64,000 bases of DNA from Micromonospora haikouensis (GCF_900091595.1 NZ_FMCW01000021.1:43748-107747), one strand, 5' to 3'. Counted from the first letter of the stretch, positions 16,732 through 25,126 are shown. The notes: generated by a model from the letters alone, not told the origin. Numbers and translations: made by a program.

Positions 16732-16817
16732 GGTGTCGTGCTCCGGTCCCTGATGTCGTAGGTGACTCAGCTCCCTAGCGAGCGGCACGCAGTATCGGTC
16801 CTCAACAGCGAGTGGAG

Positions 16818-16837
16818 TTATCCACAGGTTGTCCACA
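16818..16837 (+). promoter_or_regulatory. Two DnaA boxes
   Basis: TTATCCACA (16818-16826) and TTGTCCACA (16829-16837) are two consensus-grade DnaA boxes in direct orientation 2 nt apart. They lie 51 nt upstream of the XRE-GNAT gene start. Two boxes do not make an origin; DnaA titration or regulation of the downstream gene are options. Confidence 0.65.
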
Positions 16838-16887
16838 GCCCGGCGGGGGTTGTTGATGACCGGCGGGGTGGGCGACAGCATTGAGGC

Positions 16888-17829
16888 ATGGCAGAGACAG
16901 CGGACCGGGTCGATCTGGGCGGATCGCTTCGGGCATTGCGTCGCCGCGCGGACCTGAGCCAGCGTGAGCTGGCAGACCTCGCCGGGGTGCCACAGGCGAC
17001 GTTGGCGCGGATCGAGTCGGGCCGCTCCGGGGACGTCCGGTTCCGGACGGTCGAGCGGCTGGTGCGGGCGGCCGGCGGGCGGGTGGCGATCGGGATACCC
17101 GGCGATCAGGCCAGCGACCACACCTGCGACCAGCCCAGCGACCGCACCTGCGTTCAGCCCGGCGACGACCGGGTGCCGGAGGTGGTGCCGGTGCCCGGGG
17201 TGCCGCACGACGGGCTGCGGGACGAGGCGGGGCGGCGGTACCCGCCGCACCTGGACGCCTGGGAGGTGCATGGCCCGAAGGACTGGCCGGGTGCCTGGTG
17301 GGCGGGGTGGTGGAACCTTCCGCCGCAGCACTGGCCGCGGCGGTTGCCGGCGGCGACGTACGAGCTGAGCCGCGAGCGTCGGGACCGCCGCCGGTGGGGC
17401 GAGCGGATCCGCCGCGAGGTGATCGTGCGCCGGGTCACCGACGACGGGTTGCCCGGGACGTGTTGGCGGTTCGTGGCGGAGTTGCCCGACGGCCAGCTGG
17501 TCGGGGAGCTGCGCGCCCACGAGCGCGACCCCCGGTTGCTGTACGGCGACCTGATCGACGCCGGTGCGCGGGAGATCGTGCTGGACGGCGTGCTGGTGGC
17601 CGGGCCGTGCCGGCTGCTGGGGATCGGGCGGCGGCTGGTGGCGGCGCTGACTGCGGAGATGGAACGGGCCGGGATCCGGGTCGCCCACGCCGTCGCGGAC
17701 TTCGGCGGTGTCGACCTGCTGCTCGCCTGTGGATACCGGATCGAGGGGCGGGGGCACTACGCGATGCGCCTCGACCGTGCGTGGCTCGGTGCTGCGCTGC
17801 TCCCTGGCCCAGCGCCGCTCCAGCCCTAG
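16888..17829 (+). CDS. XRE helix-turn-helix regulator fused to a GNAT-like domain
   Basis: A 313-residue protein. Residues 10-62 are an XRE-type helix-turn-helix (LRRRADLSQRELADLAGVPQ, TLARIESG). A short repetitive linker follows (QASDHTCDQPSDRTCVQPGD, about 72-92), then a Trp-rich central part (DWPGAWWAGWWNLPPQHWP). The C terminus has a GNAT acetyl-CoA-binding pattern (LLGIGRRLVAALTAEMERAG) ending in CGYRIEGRGHYAMRL. ATG at 16888 is clear. It overlaps the convergent mqnB end by 4 bp. It interrupts the mqnD-mqnB neighbourhood and is likely acquired. Acetyl target unknown. Confidence 0.78.
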   Translation: MAETADRVDLGGSLRALRRRADLSQRELADLAGVPQATLARIESGRSGDVRFRTVERLVRAAGGRVAIGIPGDQASDHTCDQPSDRTCVQPGDDRVPEVVPVPGVPHDGLRDEAGRRYPPHLDAWEVHGPKDWPGAWWAGWWNLPPQHWPRRLPAATYELSRERRDRRRWGERIRREVIVRRVTDDGLPGTCWRFVAELPDGQLVGELRAHERDPRLLYGDLIDAGAREIVLDGVLVAGPCRLLGIGRRLVAALTAEMERAGIRVAHAVADFGGVDLLLACGYRIEGRGHYAMRLDRAWLGAALLPGPAPLQP

Positions 17830-18632
17830 CCCAGCGCCGCCGCGGCCGCCGTGAGGGCGGCGAACGCCTCGCGCATCCGCCACGCGCTGCGGTCCCGGGG
17901 GCCGATCGGGTTGGAGACGGTGCGCAGCTCGGCGAAGGGCACGCCGGCCTGGGCGGCGGCGACCGCCACGCCGTACCCCTCCATGGCCTCGGCCACCGCG
18001 TCGGGGTGCCGGTCGGCGAGCGCGGCGGTGCCGGCGGCGGTGCCGGTGACCGTGCTGACGGTGAGCACCGCGCCGACCGTCGCCGCCGGCAGGACCGCGC
18101 GCAGGGCCGCCAGCAGGCCCGGGTCGGCGGGCACGGCGGTGCCGGTGCCGAGCAGCTCGGGGGGCATGCCGAGCTGGTCCACCGGGATGAAGCCCGTCGG
18201 CGACTCGGCACCGAGGTCGGCGGCGACGCTGCGGCTCGCCAGCACCGTCGCGCCCACGGCCGCCCGGCCGACGAAGCCACCGGCGATGCCCGCGCTGACC
18301 ACGGCCCGGTACGGGCGGCCGGCGGCCTCCGCGAGCGCCAGCAGCCGGGCGGTGGCCGCCCCGGCGACGGCCGGACCCACCCCCACGGGCACCACGGTCA
18401 CCCCGGCGGCGGCCGGCGAGGTCCCGGCCGGCGCAGCCGCGGGTGGGGTGGCCCCGGGCGAGGAGGCGGGGAGGCCGGCGCGGATCGCCTCGGCCTCGGC
18501 CGGCACCGCCGTCACCACGAGGAGGCCGGCCTCGCCGAGCAGGCCGGCCTCGCCGAGCAGGCCGGCCTCGCCGAGCAGGCCGGCCTCGCCGATCCGGACG
18601 GTCGGGCCGGTCACGCCCGTCCCGCCGGTCAC
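17826..18632 (-). CDS. mqnB: Futalosine hydrolase MqnB
   Basis: A 268-residue nucleoside-phosphorylase-fold protein that removes hypoxanthine from futalosine in menaquinone synthesis. Motifs include LLVVTAVPAEAEAI near the start, VVSAGIAGGF, AMEGYGVA and LRTVSNPIGPRDRSAW. GTG at 18632 overlaps the upstream MFS stop as GTGA. Two oddities: residues 11-34 hold four GEAGLL hexads encoded by an 18-bp tandem repeat, and a low-complexity Ala/Pro/Ser insert (ATPPAAAPAGTSPAAAG) follows the first core strand. Both precede or avoid the catalytic core, so function is probably kept. Confidence 0.9.
   Translation of the reverse strand: MTGGTGVTGPTVRIGEAGLLGEAGLLGEAGLLGEAGLLVVTAVPAEAEAIRAGLPASSPGATPPAAAPAGTSPAAAGVTVVPVGVGPAVAGAATARLLALAEAAGRPYRAVVSAGIAGGFVGRAAVGATVLASRSVAADLGAESPTGFIPVDQLGMPPELLGTGTAVPADPGLLAALRAVLPAATVGAVLTVSTVTGTAAGTAALADRHPDAVAEAMEGYGVAVAAAQAGVPFAELRTVSNPIGPRDRSAWRMREAFAALTAAAAALG
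18523..18594 (-). repeat. 18-bp tandem repeat within mqnB
   Basis: Four 18-bp units at 18523, 18541, 18559 and 18577; the first three are identical and the last differs at two bases. Each encodes one GEAGLL hexapeptide in frame. Confidence 0.92.
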
Positions 18633-20308
18633 GCGAGGGGTTCCCGGCGGGCCTCGTCGTCGGCCGCGCCCGCTCCGCCGGCGCCGGCGACCGCGGAGGA
18701 CGGCCGGTAGACGTGGTAGCCGGGCGGGGCGGAGGAGGCGGGTGCGGGTGAGGTGGGGGCGATGTCCGTCATCGGGTCGTGGTCGGTCACCGGGTCGTGC
18801 ATCACCGGGTCGGGTGTCACCGGTCCGTGCGCCGTCGGGTCGTCGGCTGCCGGGCGGTCCCCAGGAGCCGACTTCCCGGCGGGATCCCCGACCGGCTCGT
18901 CGGCCAGCTCGTCGTCGCCGAGCGGACGGCCGAGCAGCCGCTGGTCGCGGAGCTTTCCGGCGACGTACGCGCCCCGGGCGGCGGCGAGCACGCCCACGCC
19001 GGCGGCCACGGCGATGCCCAGCCGGCCGTCGAACGGGACCAGGCCGAGCGCGCCGCCGGCCACGAAGGCGAGCATCAGCGCCGTCTCCGAGTGGGCGAAC
19101 GAGCTGGCCCGCAGCCGCTCCGGGATGCGTTCCTGGATGGAGGCGTCGACCGCGAGCTTCGCCACGCCGCTGGCCAGCGTGGCGACCAGGCAGAGCAGGG
19201 CCACCATCGGCAGCGAGAACTGGATCGTGGCGAGAACGGCCGTGCCGGCCACGATGATCGTGCTGCTGGACTGGATCGCGGTGGGGCGGTGGATGCGCAG
19301 TCGGGTGCCGACCGCGGTGGCCAGGAAGCTGCCGACCGCCAGCGCACCGCCGACGAGGCCGAGCGCCATCTCCGCGCTCAGCTCGCGCCCGAAGAAGTCG
19401 GTGGTCAGGTCGCCCTTCTTCAGCGCGAAGGCGAGGAAGAGCAGCAGGAAGCCGTAGACGACGCGGAGCAGCGCCGCGCCGAGCAGGCTGGCGATGACGA
19501 GGCGGCCGGACGGGCGGCCACGCCCCAGCGGGCGGTCCCCGGCGGCCCGCCGGCCCAGGGAGCGCAGCGGGCGGGGCACCCGCTCGGGCGGCTCGGAGTC
19601 GGCCCGGGGCGGCAGCCGCAACGCGATCACCATGCCGACCAGGAAGAGCACCGAGGCGACCCGCAGCGGCCACTGCGGCCCGAACCAGAACGCGGCCAGC
19701 CCGAGCGGGGCGACGAGGGCGCCGGCCACCGTGCCGTAGACGCTGGCCCGCGCGCCGACCTGGGACAGGCCGAGCCCCTCGGGCAGCAGCCGGGGCACGG
19801 CCGCCGAGCGGGCCACGCCGTACGCCCGGGAGAGCGCGAGCACCCCGAAGGCCGCCGGGTAGAGGCCGAAGCCGTGCATGTAGTCGGAGATCAGCCAGGC
19901 CAGGAAGGCACGGCCGAGCATGGTGGCGGCGAGCGCGTACCGTCGGCCGTGCCGGAAGTGGTCCAGCAGCGGGCCGACCACCGGCGCGAGCATCGCGAAC
20001 GGCACCATCGTGACCAGCAGGTAGAGCGCGACCTTGCTGCGCGCCTCGCCGAGGGGGACGTTGAAGAAGATCGTCCCGGCGAGGCCGATCGCGATCAGCG
20101 TGTCTCCCGCGCAGGAGAGGGCGTGCAGGTCGAACAGGCGCACCATGCCGACCTCGCCGCCCGCGCCCCGGGCCCGGGCCGAGCCGGCCTGGCGGGTCAT
20201 CCAGCGCCCGCCGCGGGCGGAGCCGCGCAGCACGAGGCGGCCGGCCCGGATGCCGGTGCCGACGGTCCGCCCCAGCATGGACCGATCGGAGCGGGAGAAC
20301 AACGGCAT
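18629..20308 (-). CDS. MFS transporter with long acidic C-terminal tail
   Basis: A 559-residue major facilitator protein with about 12 hydrophobic helices, starting after a basic N-terminal segment (FDLHALSCAGDTLIAIGLAG marks the first core helix). The C-terminal 100 residues are cytoplasmic-looking and contain repeated DPVMHDPVTDHDP-like units. ATG at 20308 (MPLFSRSDR) has GAGGAT about 8 nt upstream; an ATG three codons earlier is possible. Its stop overlaps the mqnB start (GTGA), so they form an operon. Synteny of this transporter with mqnB is common in actinobacteria, but a role in menaquinone precursor transport is unproven. Confidence 0.85.
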   Translation of the reverse strand: MPLFSRSDRSMLGRTVGTGIRAGRLVLRGSARGGRWMTRQAGSARARGAGGEVGMVRLFDLHALSCAGDTLIAIGLAGTIFFNVPLGEARSKVALYLLVTMVPFAMLAPVVGPLLDHFRHGRRYALAATMLGRAFLAWLISDYMHGFGLYPAAFGVLALSRAYGVARSAAVPRLLPEGLGLSQVGARASVYGTVAGALVAPLGLAAFWFGPQWPLRVASVLFLVGMVIALRLPPRADSEPPERVPRPLRSLGRRAAGDRPLGRGRPSGRLVIASLLGAALLRVVYGFLLLFLAFALKKGDLTTDFFGRELSAEMALGLVGGALAVGSFLATAVGTRLRIHRPTAIQSSSTIIVAGTAVLATIQFSLPMVALLCLVATLASGVAKLAVDASIQERIPERLRASSFAHSETALMLAFVAGGALGLVPFDGRLGIAVAAGVGVLAAARGAYVAGKLRDQRLLGRPLGDDELADEPVGDPAGKSAPGDRPAADDPTAHGPVTPDPVMHDPVTDHDPMTDIAPTSPAPASSAPPGYHVYRPSSAVAGAGGAGAADDEARREPLA

Positions 20309-20415
20309 GTGCACCATCCTCGCCCATGCCCCCCACCTCCGCGCCAGCACCGCCGGAGAACGACCTTGCGGGGAGTGCCTGTCGGTCTTCGGCACCCATG
20401 GGGAACAATGGTCGG

Positions 20416-21237
20416 GTGACCAGGCCCGCCTCCGCACGTGCCGCCCGCCTCGACCAGGTCTGCGCCGCCGCCGTCGAGGTGGCCCGCGACGCCATCACCG
20501 AGGTGGAGCCCTCCGACGTCGGCGACCACCTCCAGGCCGTCGCCGAGGGGGACCGGGTCGTCACCCACTACTTCGAGTGCCGGCTGTCCGGCTACCGGGG
20601 CTGGCGGTGGGCGGTCACCGTGACCCGGGTGCCGCGCAGCCGCAAGGTCACCGTCTGCGAGACGGTCCTGCTGCCGGGCTCGGACGCGCTGCTCGCGCCG
20701 GGCTGGCTGCCCTGGCAGGAGCGGCTCAAGCCGGGCGACCTGGGCCCGGGTGACCTCCTGCCGACCCTGCCCGACGACGAGCGGCTCGCCCCGGGGTACG
20801 TCCTGTCCGACGACCCGGCGGTGGAGGAGACCGCCTGGGAGTTGGGCCTCGGTCGGCCGCGGGTGCTGTCCCGGGAGGGGCGCAGCGAGGCCGCGCAGCG
20901 CTGGTACGACGGCGACCACGGCCCGTCGGCGCCGATCTCCACCGCCGCCCCGGCCGCCGCCCGCTGCGGCACGTGCGGCTTCTACCTGCCGCTGGCCGGC
21001 GCGTTGCGGCAGGCGTTCGGGGCGTGCGGCAACTTCTACGCCCCCGACGACGGTCGGGTGGTCAGCGCCGACCACGGCTGCGGCGCGCACTCGGAGACGC
21101 TGGTCGAGACGCCCGACAGCCCGGTCGACGAGTTGCCCACGGTCTACGACGACAGCGCCGTCGAGGCGATGTCGGTGAGCCGGGCCCCGGGCTCGGTGGA
21201 GGCGGCGGAGCCGGGCGAGCCGTACGGCCACCCGTGA
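20416..21237 (+). CDS. DUF3027 family protein
   Basis: A 273-residue actinobacterial protein of the DUF3027 type. The N-terminal domain has a conserved DHLQAVAEGDRVVTHYFECRL stretch and Trp-rich WRWAVTVTRVPRS. The C terminus has a Cys cluster (CGTCGF, then FGACGNFYAP and ADHGCGAHSE) that could bind zinc. GTG at 20416 was preferred because it gives the family N terminus. It is divergent from the MFS-mqnB operon. Function is unknown; the widespread conservation suggests a housekeeping role. Confidence 0.85.
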   Translation: MTRPASARAARLDQVCAAAVEVARDAITEVEPSDVGDHLQAVAEGDRVVTHYFECRLSGYRGWRWAVTVTRVPRSRKVTVCETVLLPGSDALLAPGWLPWQERLKPGDLGPGDLLPTLPDDERLAPGYVLSDDPAVEETAWELGLGRPRVLSREGRSEAAQRWYDGDHGPSAPISTAAPAAARCGTCGFYLPLAGALRQAFGACGNFYAPDDGRVVSADHGCGAHSETLVETPDSPVDELPTVYDDSAVEAMSVSRAPGSVEAAEPGEPYGHP

Positions 21238-21247
21238 CCGGGCGGGC

Positions 21248-21526
21248 TCAGCTTCGGGTGTCGGCGGGCTGACCGGCCTGCGCGGCGGCGCGACGGCGAC
21301 GCCGGTTGGCGTCGTGACGCATCATCACGGCGAGACCGGGGAAGCCCCAGAGGAAACCGGCCAGGCAGATCCAGAGCCAGTCCTGGCGGCCGTGCTCGGT
21401 CAGCCAGCCACGGAAGAAGAGCAGCAGCACCAGGCCGGCGACCGCCCAGGCGACCAGCCCGGCGACCGCGAACGGCACCATCGGCGGGTCGAGCGGCTCG
21501 GGCCGCGGCGGTTGCTCCTGTCGCAC
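21248..21526 (-). CDS. DUF2530 family small membrane protein
   Basis: A 92-residue protein with two transmembrane helices (MVPFAVAGLVAWAVAGLVLLL and WLWICLAGFLWGFPGLAVMM) separated by a polar loop (RGWLTEHGRQD), and a basic C-terminal tail rich in Arg. This pattern fits the actinobacterial DUF2530 family. GTG at 21526. It ends 10 bp from the convergent DUF3027 gene. Function unknown. Confidence 0.78.
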   Translation of the reverse strand: MRQEQPPRPEPLDPPMVPFAVAGLVAWAVAGLVLLLFFRGWLTEHGRQDWLWICLAGFLWGFPGLAVMMRHDANRRRRRAAAQAGQPADTRS

Positions 21527-21539
21527 GGGGGCAAGCGTA

Positions 21540-21566
21540 CGCGATCAACCTTCCCAGTTGACCGCG
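21540..21566. promoter_or_regulatory. Dyad between divergent genes, possible operator
   Basis: CGCGATCAAC (21540-21549) and GTTGACCGCG (21557-21566) form a 10-bp inverted repeat with one mismatch and a 7-nt spacer, between DUF2530 and the purine permease. No regulator assigned. Confidence 0.45.
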
Positions 21567-21616
21567 TGATCTGCGACGATGCGCGCACCAGACGGATGAT
21601 CACCTGCGAGGACCAG

Positions 21617-23095
21617 ATGGCCATTGCGCCGCCGGACAACGGCACTCCACCCGATCCCGCTCACCCCCGCAACGCCTTCGACCGCTTCTTCGAGATCACC
21701 GCGCGCGGCTCGACACCGGGCCGGGAGGTGCGGGGCGGCCTGGCGACGTTCTTCACGATGGCGTACATCGTGGTGCTCAACCCGCTGATCATCGGCAGCG
21801 CCGTCGACGGAGACGGCAAGAAGCTGGCGATCCCGGCGCTGGCCGCCGCGACGGCGCTCGTCGCGGGCCTGATGACGATCCTGATGGGGGTGGTCGGCCG
21901 GTTCCCGATGGCGCTGGCCGCCGGCCTGGGCGTGAACGCGCTGGTGGCGTACGAGATCGCCCCGCAGATGACCTGGGCCGACGCGATGGGCCTGGTGGTG
22001 ATCGAGGGTGTGCTGATCGCGATCCTGGTGCTCACCGGCCTGCGTACGGCGGTGTTCCGCTCGGTGCCCACACAGCTCAAGACCGCGATCGGCGTCGGCA
22101 TCGGCCTCTTCCTGACGATCATCGGCCTGGTCGACGCCGGCTTCGTCCGGCGGGTGCCGGACGCGGCGAACACGACGGTCCCGGTGGGGCTGGGCATCGG
22201 CGGCAAGATCGTGAGCTGGCCGATGCTGGTCTTCGTGGTGGGCCTGCTGGTCACGATCGTGCTGGTGGTGCGCCGGGTGCGCGGCGCGATCCTGATCGGC
22301 ATCCTCGCCTCGACCGTGCTGGCGATCGTGGTGGAGGCCGTGGCGAACGTCGGCCCGTCCTTCGTCGACGGCAAGCCCAACCCCAAGGGCTGGTCGCTGA
22401 ACGTGCCGGAGCTGCCGAAGACGGTCGTGGACGTGCCCGACCTGTCGCTGCTGGGCAACTTCAACGTGCTGGACTCGTGGACCCGGGTCGGCTGGCTGGT
22501 GCCGCTGATGTTCGTGTTCACGCTGCTGATCACGGACTTCTTCGACACGATGGGCACGATGGTCGCGATCGGCCAGGAGGGGGACATGCTCGACGAGCGG
22601 GGCACCCCGCCGCGGGCCAAGGAGATCCTGCTGGTCGACTCGATCGCCGCGGCTGCGGGTGGCGCGGCGAGCGTCTCCAGCAACACGTCGTACATCGAGA
22701 GCGCCGCCGGTGTCGCGGAGGGCGCCCGCACGGGCGTGGCCAACCTGGTCACGGGCGCGTTGTTCCTGCTGGCGATGTTCCTCGCGCCGCTGGCGGTGGT
22801 GGTGCCGTTCGAGGCGGCGTCGACGGCGCTGGTGGTGGTCGGCTTCCTGATGATGACGGCGGTGCGGACGATCGACTGGACCGACTACGAGATCGCGATC
22901 CCGGCGTTCCTCACGATCACCCTGATGCCGTTCACGTACTCGATCTCCAACGGCATCGGCGCGGGCGTCATCTCGTACGTGATCGTGAAGCTGGCGAAGG
23001 GGAAGGCCCGCGAGGTCCACCCCCTGCTGTACGCGGTGGCGGCGCTGTTCGTCCTGTACTTCCTGCGCGGGCCGATCGAGTCGGTCGTACTCTGA
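21617..23095 (+). CDS. NCS2-family purine/xanthine permease (AzgA-type)
   Basis: A 492-residue membrane transporter of the NCS2 class, with the N-terminal FEITARGSTPGREVRGGLAT and FFTMAYIVVLNPLI segments typical of AzgA-type guanine/hypoxanthine permeases, about 13 hydrophobic helices, and the conserved FFDTMGTMVAIG and SVSSNTSYIESAAG motifs in the substrate site region. It imports purine bases by proton symport. ATG at 21617 has GAGG 6-9 nt upstream; an ATG at 21596 is possible. It sits alone after a divergent DUF2530 gene. Confidence 0.92.
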   Translation: MAIAPPDNGTPPDPAHPRNAFDRFFEITARGSTPGREVRGGLATFFTMAYIVVLNPLIIGSAVDGDGKKLAIPALAAATALVAGLMTILMGVVGRFPMALAAGLGVNALVAYEIAPQMTWADAMGLVVIEGVLIAILVLTGLRTAVFRSVPTQLKTAIGVGIGLFLTIIGLVDAGFVRRVPDAANTTVPVGLGIGGKIVSWPMLVFVVGLLVTIVLVVRRVRGAILIGILASTVLAIVVEAVANVGPSFVDGKPNPKGWSLNVPELPKTVVDVPDLSLLGNFNVLDSWTRVGWLVPLMFVFTLLITDFFDTMGTMVAIGQEGDMLDERGTPPRAKEILLVDSIAAAAGGAASVSSNTSYIESAAGVAEGARTGVANLVTGALFLLAMFLAPLAVVVPFEAASTALVVVGFLMMTAVRTIDWTDYEIAIPAFLTITLMPFTYSISNGIGAGVISYVIVKLAKGKAREVHPLLYAVAALFVLYFLRGPIESVVL

Positions 23096-23117
23096 CGCCC
23101 CACGTGTCCCGGGGGTC

Positions 23118-23138
23118 GGGGTGCCGGACCGGTACCCC
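23118..23138 (+). terminator. Hairpin after the purine permease gene
   Basis: GGGGTGCC and GGTACCCC (8 bp with one mismatch) around a 5-nt loop, 23 nt after the stop. No U-run. Confidence 0.42.
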
Positions 23139-23201
23139 GGCTTCCGGGGCGCACACCCCCTGGTGAGCATGGTCATAACGGCTGTCGTTAGCCAGGCTCA
23201 T

Positions 23202-23216
23202 TAGTTAGGCTAACTA
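23202..23216. promoter_or_regulatory. Probable MarR operator
   Basis: TAGTTA-GGC-TAACTA is a perfect 6-bp palindrome ending 2 nt before the MarR start codon. A second GTTAGCC at 23187 extends the pattern. Position fits autorepression of a leaderless or near-leaderless message. Confidence 0.65.
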
Positions 23217-23218
23217 TC

Positions 23219-23668
23219 GTGACGGAGCGGACGGTGACGGCGAGACGCGTGCCACCGGCGCAGCTGGCTCCCCAGCTGCGTGATGCGATCACCCGGCTCA
23301 ACCGGCGGGTCCGACAGGCCCGACCGGTCGGCGACCTGACGGTCACCCAGCTCTCCGCGCTCACCAGCCTCGTGCTGGCGGGCGCGCTGACGCCCCGGGA
23401 ACTGGCCGATGTCGAACGGGTGCAACCGCCGACGATGACCAAGATCGTCGCGAAGCTGGAGGAACGCGGCCTCGTGGGCCGCACCCCCCACCCGACCGAC
23501 GGCCGGCAGGTCATCCTCTCGGCGACCGAGGGCGGCCGGGCCGTGCTCGACCAGTTCGAGCGGGCCCGCAACGAGTGGCTGGCCAGCCGGCTGGCCGAGC
23601 TGCCCGAGACCGACCGGGAGACCCTGCAACGGGCTGCCGAGATCCTGCAGCAGCTCGCCCGCGCCTGA
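23219..23668 (+). CDS. MarR-family transcriptional regulator
   Basis: A 149-residue winged-helix protein. The recognition helix region LADVERVQPPTMTKIVAKLEE and wing (RTPHPTDGRQVILSATEGG) are standard MarR. GTG at 23219 is immediately downstream of the 15-bp palindrome. The next gene, 85 bp on in the same direction, is an MFS efflux-type transporter, so this is the usual arrangement of a drug-responsive repressor with its pump. The inducing ligand is unknown. Confidence 0.92.
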   Translation: MTERTVTARRVPPAQLAPQLRDAITRLNRRVRQARPVGDLTVTQLSALTSLVLAGALTPRELADVERVQPPTMTKIVAKLEERGLVGRTPHPTDGRQVILSATEGGRAVLDQFERARNEWLASRLAELPETDRETLQRAAEILQQLARA

Positions 23669-23753
23669 CGCGCCGCGCCCACCGGGGCGCGCCGCCGCCT
23701 GGTCCGCGCCGTCCGCCGTCGATGAGGCGTACGAGCGAGGAGGCGCATCCAGG

Positions 23754-25067
23754 GTGCAGGCGAAGCTGAGCGCGATGTTCCAGTCACTGCAGGTCCGCAA
23801 CTACCGGCTCTTCGCGTCCGGGCAGCTGATCAAACTGATCGGCGTCTGGATGATGTTCATCGCCCAGGACTGGCTCGTCCTCGAACTCTCCGACGACTCC
23901 GCCACCGCCCTCGGCGTGGTCACCGCCCTCCAGTTCACCCCCGTGCTGCTGCTCACCCTGCTCTCCGGGCGGCTCGCCGACCGGTACGACAAGCGCCTGC
24001 TGCTCTTCGTCGCGAACGCGTTCTGGACGGTGCTGTCGTTCGGGATGAGCCTGCTGGTGCTCACCGGCCTCGTCCAGCTCTGGCACGTCTTCGTCTTCGC
24101 CGCCCTGCTCGGCGTCGCCAACGCGGTGGAGACGCCCGTGCGGCAGGCGTTCGTCTCCGAACTCGTCGGCACGTCGCTGCTGCCCAACGCGCTGTCGCTC
24201 AACGCGGCCGTGTTCAACTCGGCCCGCATCGTCGGCCCCGCCGTCGCCGGCCTGGCCATCGCCGCCGTCGACGTCGGCCCGGTCTTCCTGTTCACCGCGC
24301 TCAGCTCGCTCGGCCCCCTGGCCACCGTGGTCCGGATGCGCCCCGCCGAGCTGCACCGCAAGGACCTCCTCCCCGTCGCCGAGAGGGACTCCGCCCGGGT
24401 CGTCGACGGCCTGCGCTACGTCGCCCGCCGCCCCGACCTGCTGCTGCCGATGGCCGTGATGTCGGTGATCGGGATGAGCCTGTTCAACTTCCAGCTCACC
24501 CTCGCCGCCCTGGCCAAGACCGTGTTCAAGACGGGTGCCGCCTCGTTCGGCCTGTTCAGCACGGCGCTGGCCGTCGGTGCGCTCGTCGGGGCGCTGGCCG
24601 GCACCGGGCGGCGCAGCCGCCCCTCGGTGTGGCTGGTGCTCGGCGCGGCGGTCGGCTGCGCCGTCTTCGGCACCCTGGTCGGGCTCGCCCCGGCGTACTG
24701 GATGGTGGTGGCGTTGCTGCTGCCCGCCGGGTTCTTCATGGTCTTCTTCGCCCAGTCGGCCAACCAGCGGGTGCAGCTCGGCACCGACGCCGCGTTCCGG
24801 GGCCGGGTCATGGCGCTGTGGGTGCTGGTGTTCCTCGGCACCAACCCGGTCGGCGCGCCGATCATCGGCTGGGTGGCCGAGCGGTTCGGCGCCGGGGCGA
24901 GCATCTGGATCGGCGGGCTGATCTCGCTGGCCACCGCCCTGCTGGCGCTCGCCTGGCAGTTGCGCCGCTCGGGGGCCCGGCTACGCCTGCGGGTGCTCCC
25001 GTCCCCCCGCTTCTACGTGGTGGAGCGGGGAGCGGGGAGAGGCCCCCTGCTGACGCCAAGCAATTGA
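23754..25067 (+). CDS. MFS transporter (multidrug-efflux type)
   Basis: A 437-residue transporter with about 12 helices. The N terminus (NYRLFASGQLIKLIGVWMMF) and motif A-like loop (GRLADRYDKRLLLF) fit the enterobactin-exporter/MFS_3 group. GTG at 23754 follows GAGGAGG by about 10 nt; an ATG at 23772 is an alternative. It lies downstream of and probably under control of the MarR gene. Substrate unknown; efflux of a toxic compound is the family expectation. Confidence 0.88.
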   Translation: MQAKLSAMFQSLQVRNYRLFASGQLIKLIGVWMMFIAQDWLVLELSDDSATALGVVTALQFTPVLLLTLLSGRLADRYDKRLLLFVANAFWTVLSFGMSLLVLTGLVQLWHVFVFAALLGVANAVETPVRQAFVSELVGTSLLPNALSLNAAVFNSARIVGPAVAGLAIAAVDVGPVFLFTALSSLGPLATVVRMRPAELHRKDLLPVAERDSARVVDGLRYVARRPDLLLPMAVMSVIGMSLFNFQLTLAALAKTVFKTGAASFGLFSTALAVGALVGALAGTGRRSRPSVWLVLGAAVGCAVFGTLVGLAPAYWMVVALLLPAGFFMVFFAQSANQRVQLGTDAAFRGRVMALWVLVFLGTNPVGAPIIGWVAERFGAGASIWIGGLISLATALLALAWQLRRSGARLRLRVLPSPRFYVVERGAGRGPLLTPSN

Positions 25068-25126
25068 ATCTGGTGAATGTCAATAAACCGGTGGCGGCGA
25101 GGCTCGCGGCAGCATAGCGTCGATAC

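Larger units (their letters stand above)
16268..16887. other. 620-bp gene-free segment with direct and tandem repeats
   Basis: No convincing gene. It contains a pair of 22-bp direct repeats (16399-16420, 16750-16771; 20 of 22 match), a 36-bp tandem repeat (16588-16731) and two DnaA boxes (16818-16837). Open frames here are low-complexity Arg/Pro/Ala products with no domain. The segment lies between the neighbouring futalosine-pathway genes. Confidence 0.7.

Noticed and set aside
16399..16837. A possible plasmid or chromosomal origin (DnaA boxes plus repeats)
   Set aside because: Only two boxes, no AT-rich unwinding region and no replication gene nearby.
16168..17883. A 571-codon minus-strand frame covering the repeat region and XRE-GNAT gene
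   Set aside because: It spans the 36-bp repeats as an Arg/Gln/Gly-rich product and reads the regulator gene backwards; no domain.
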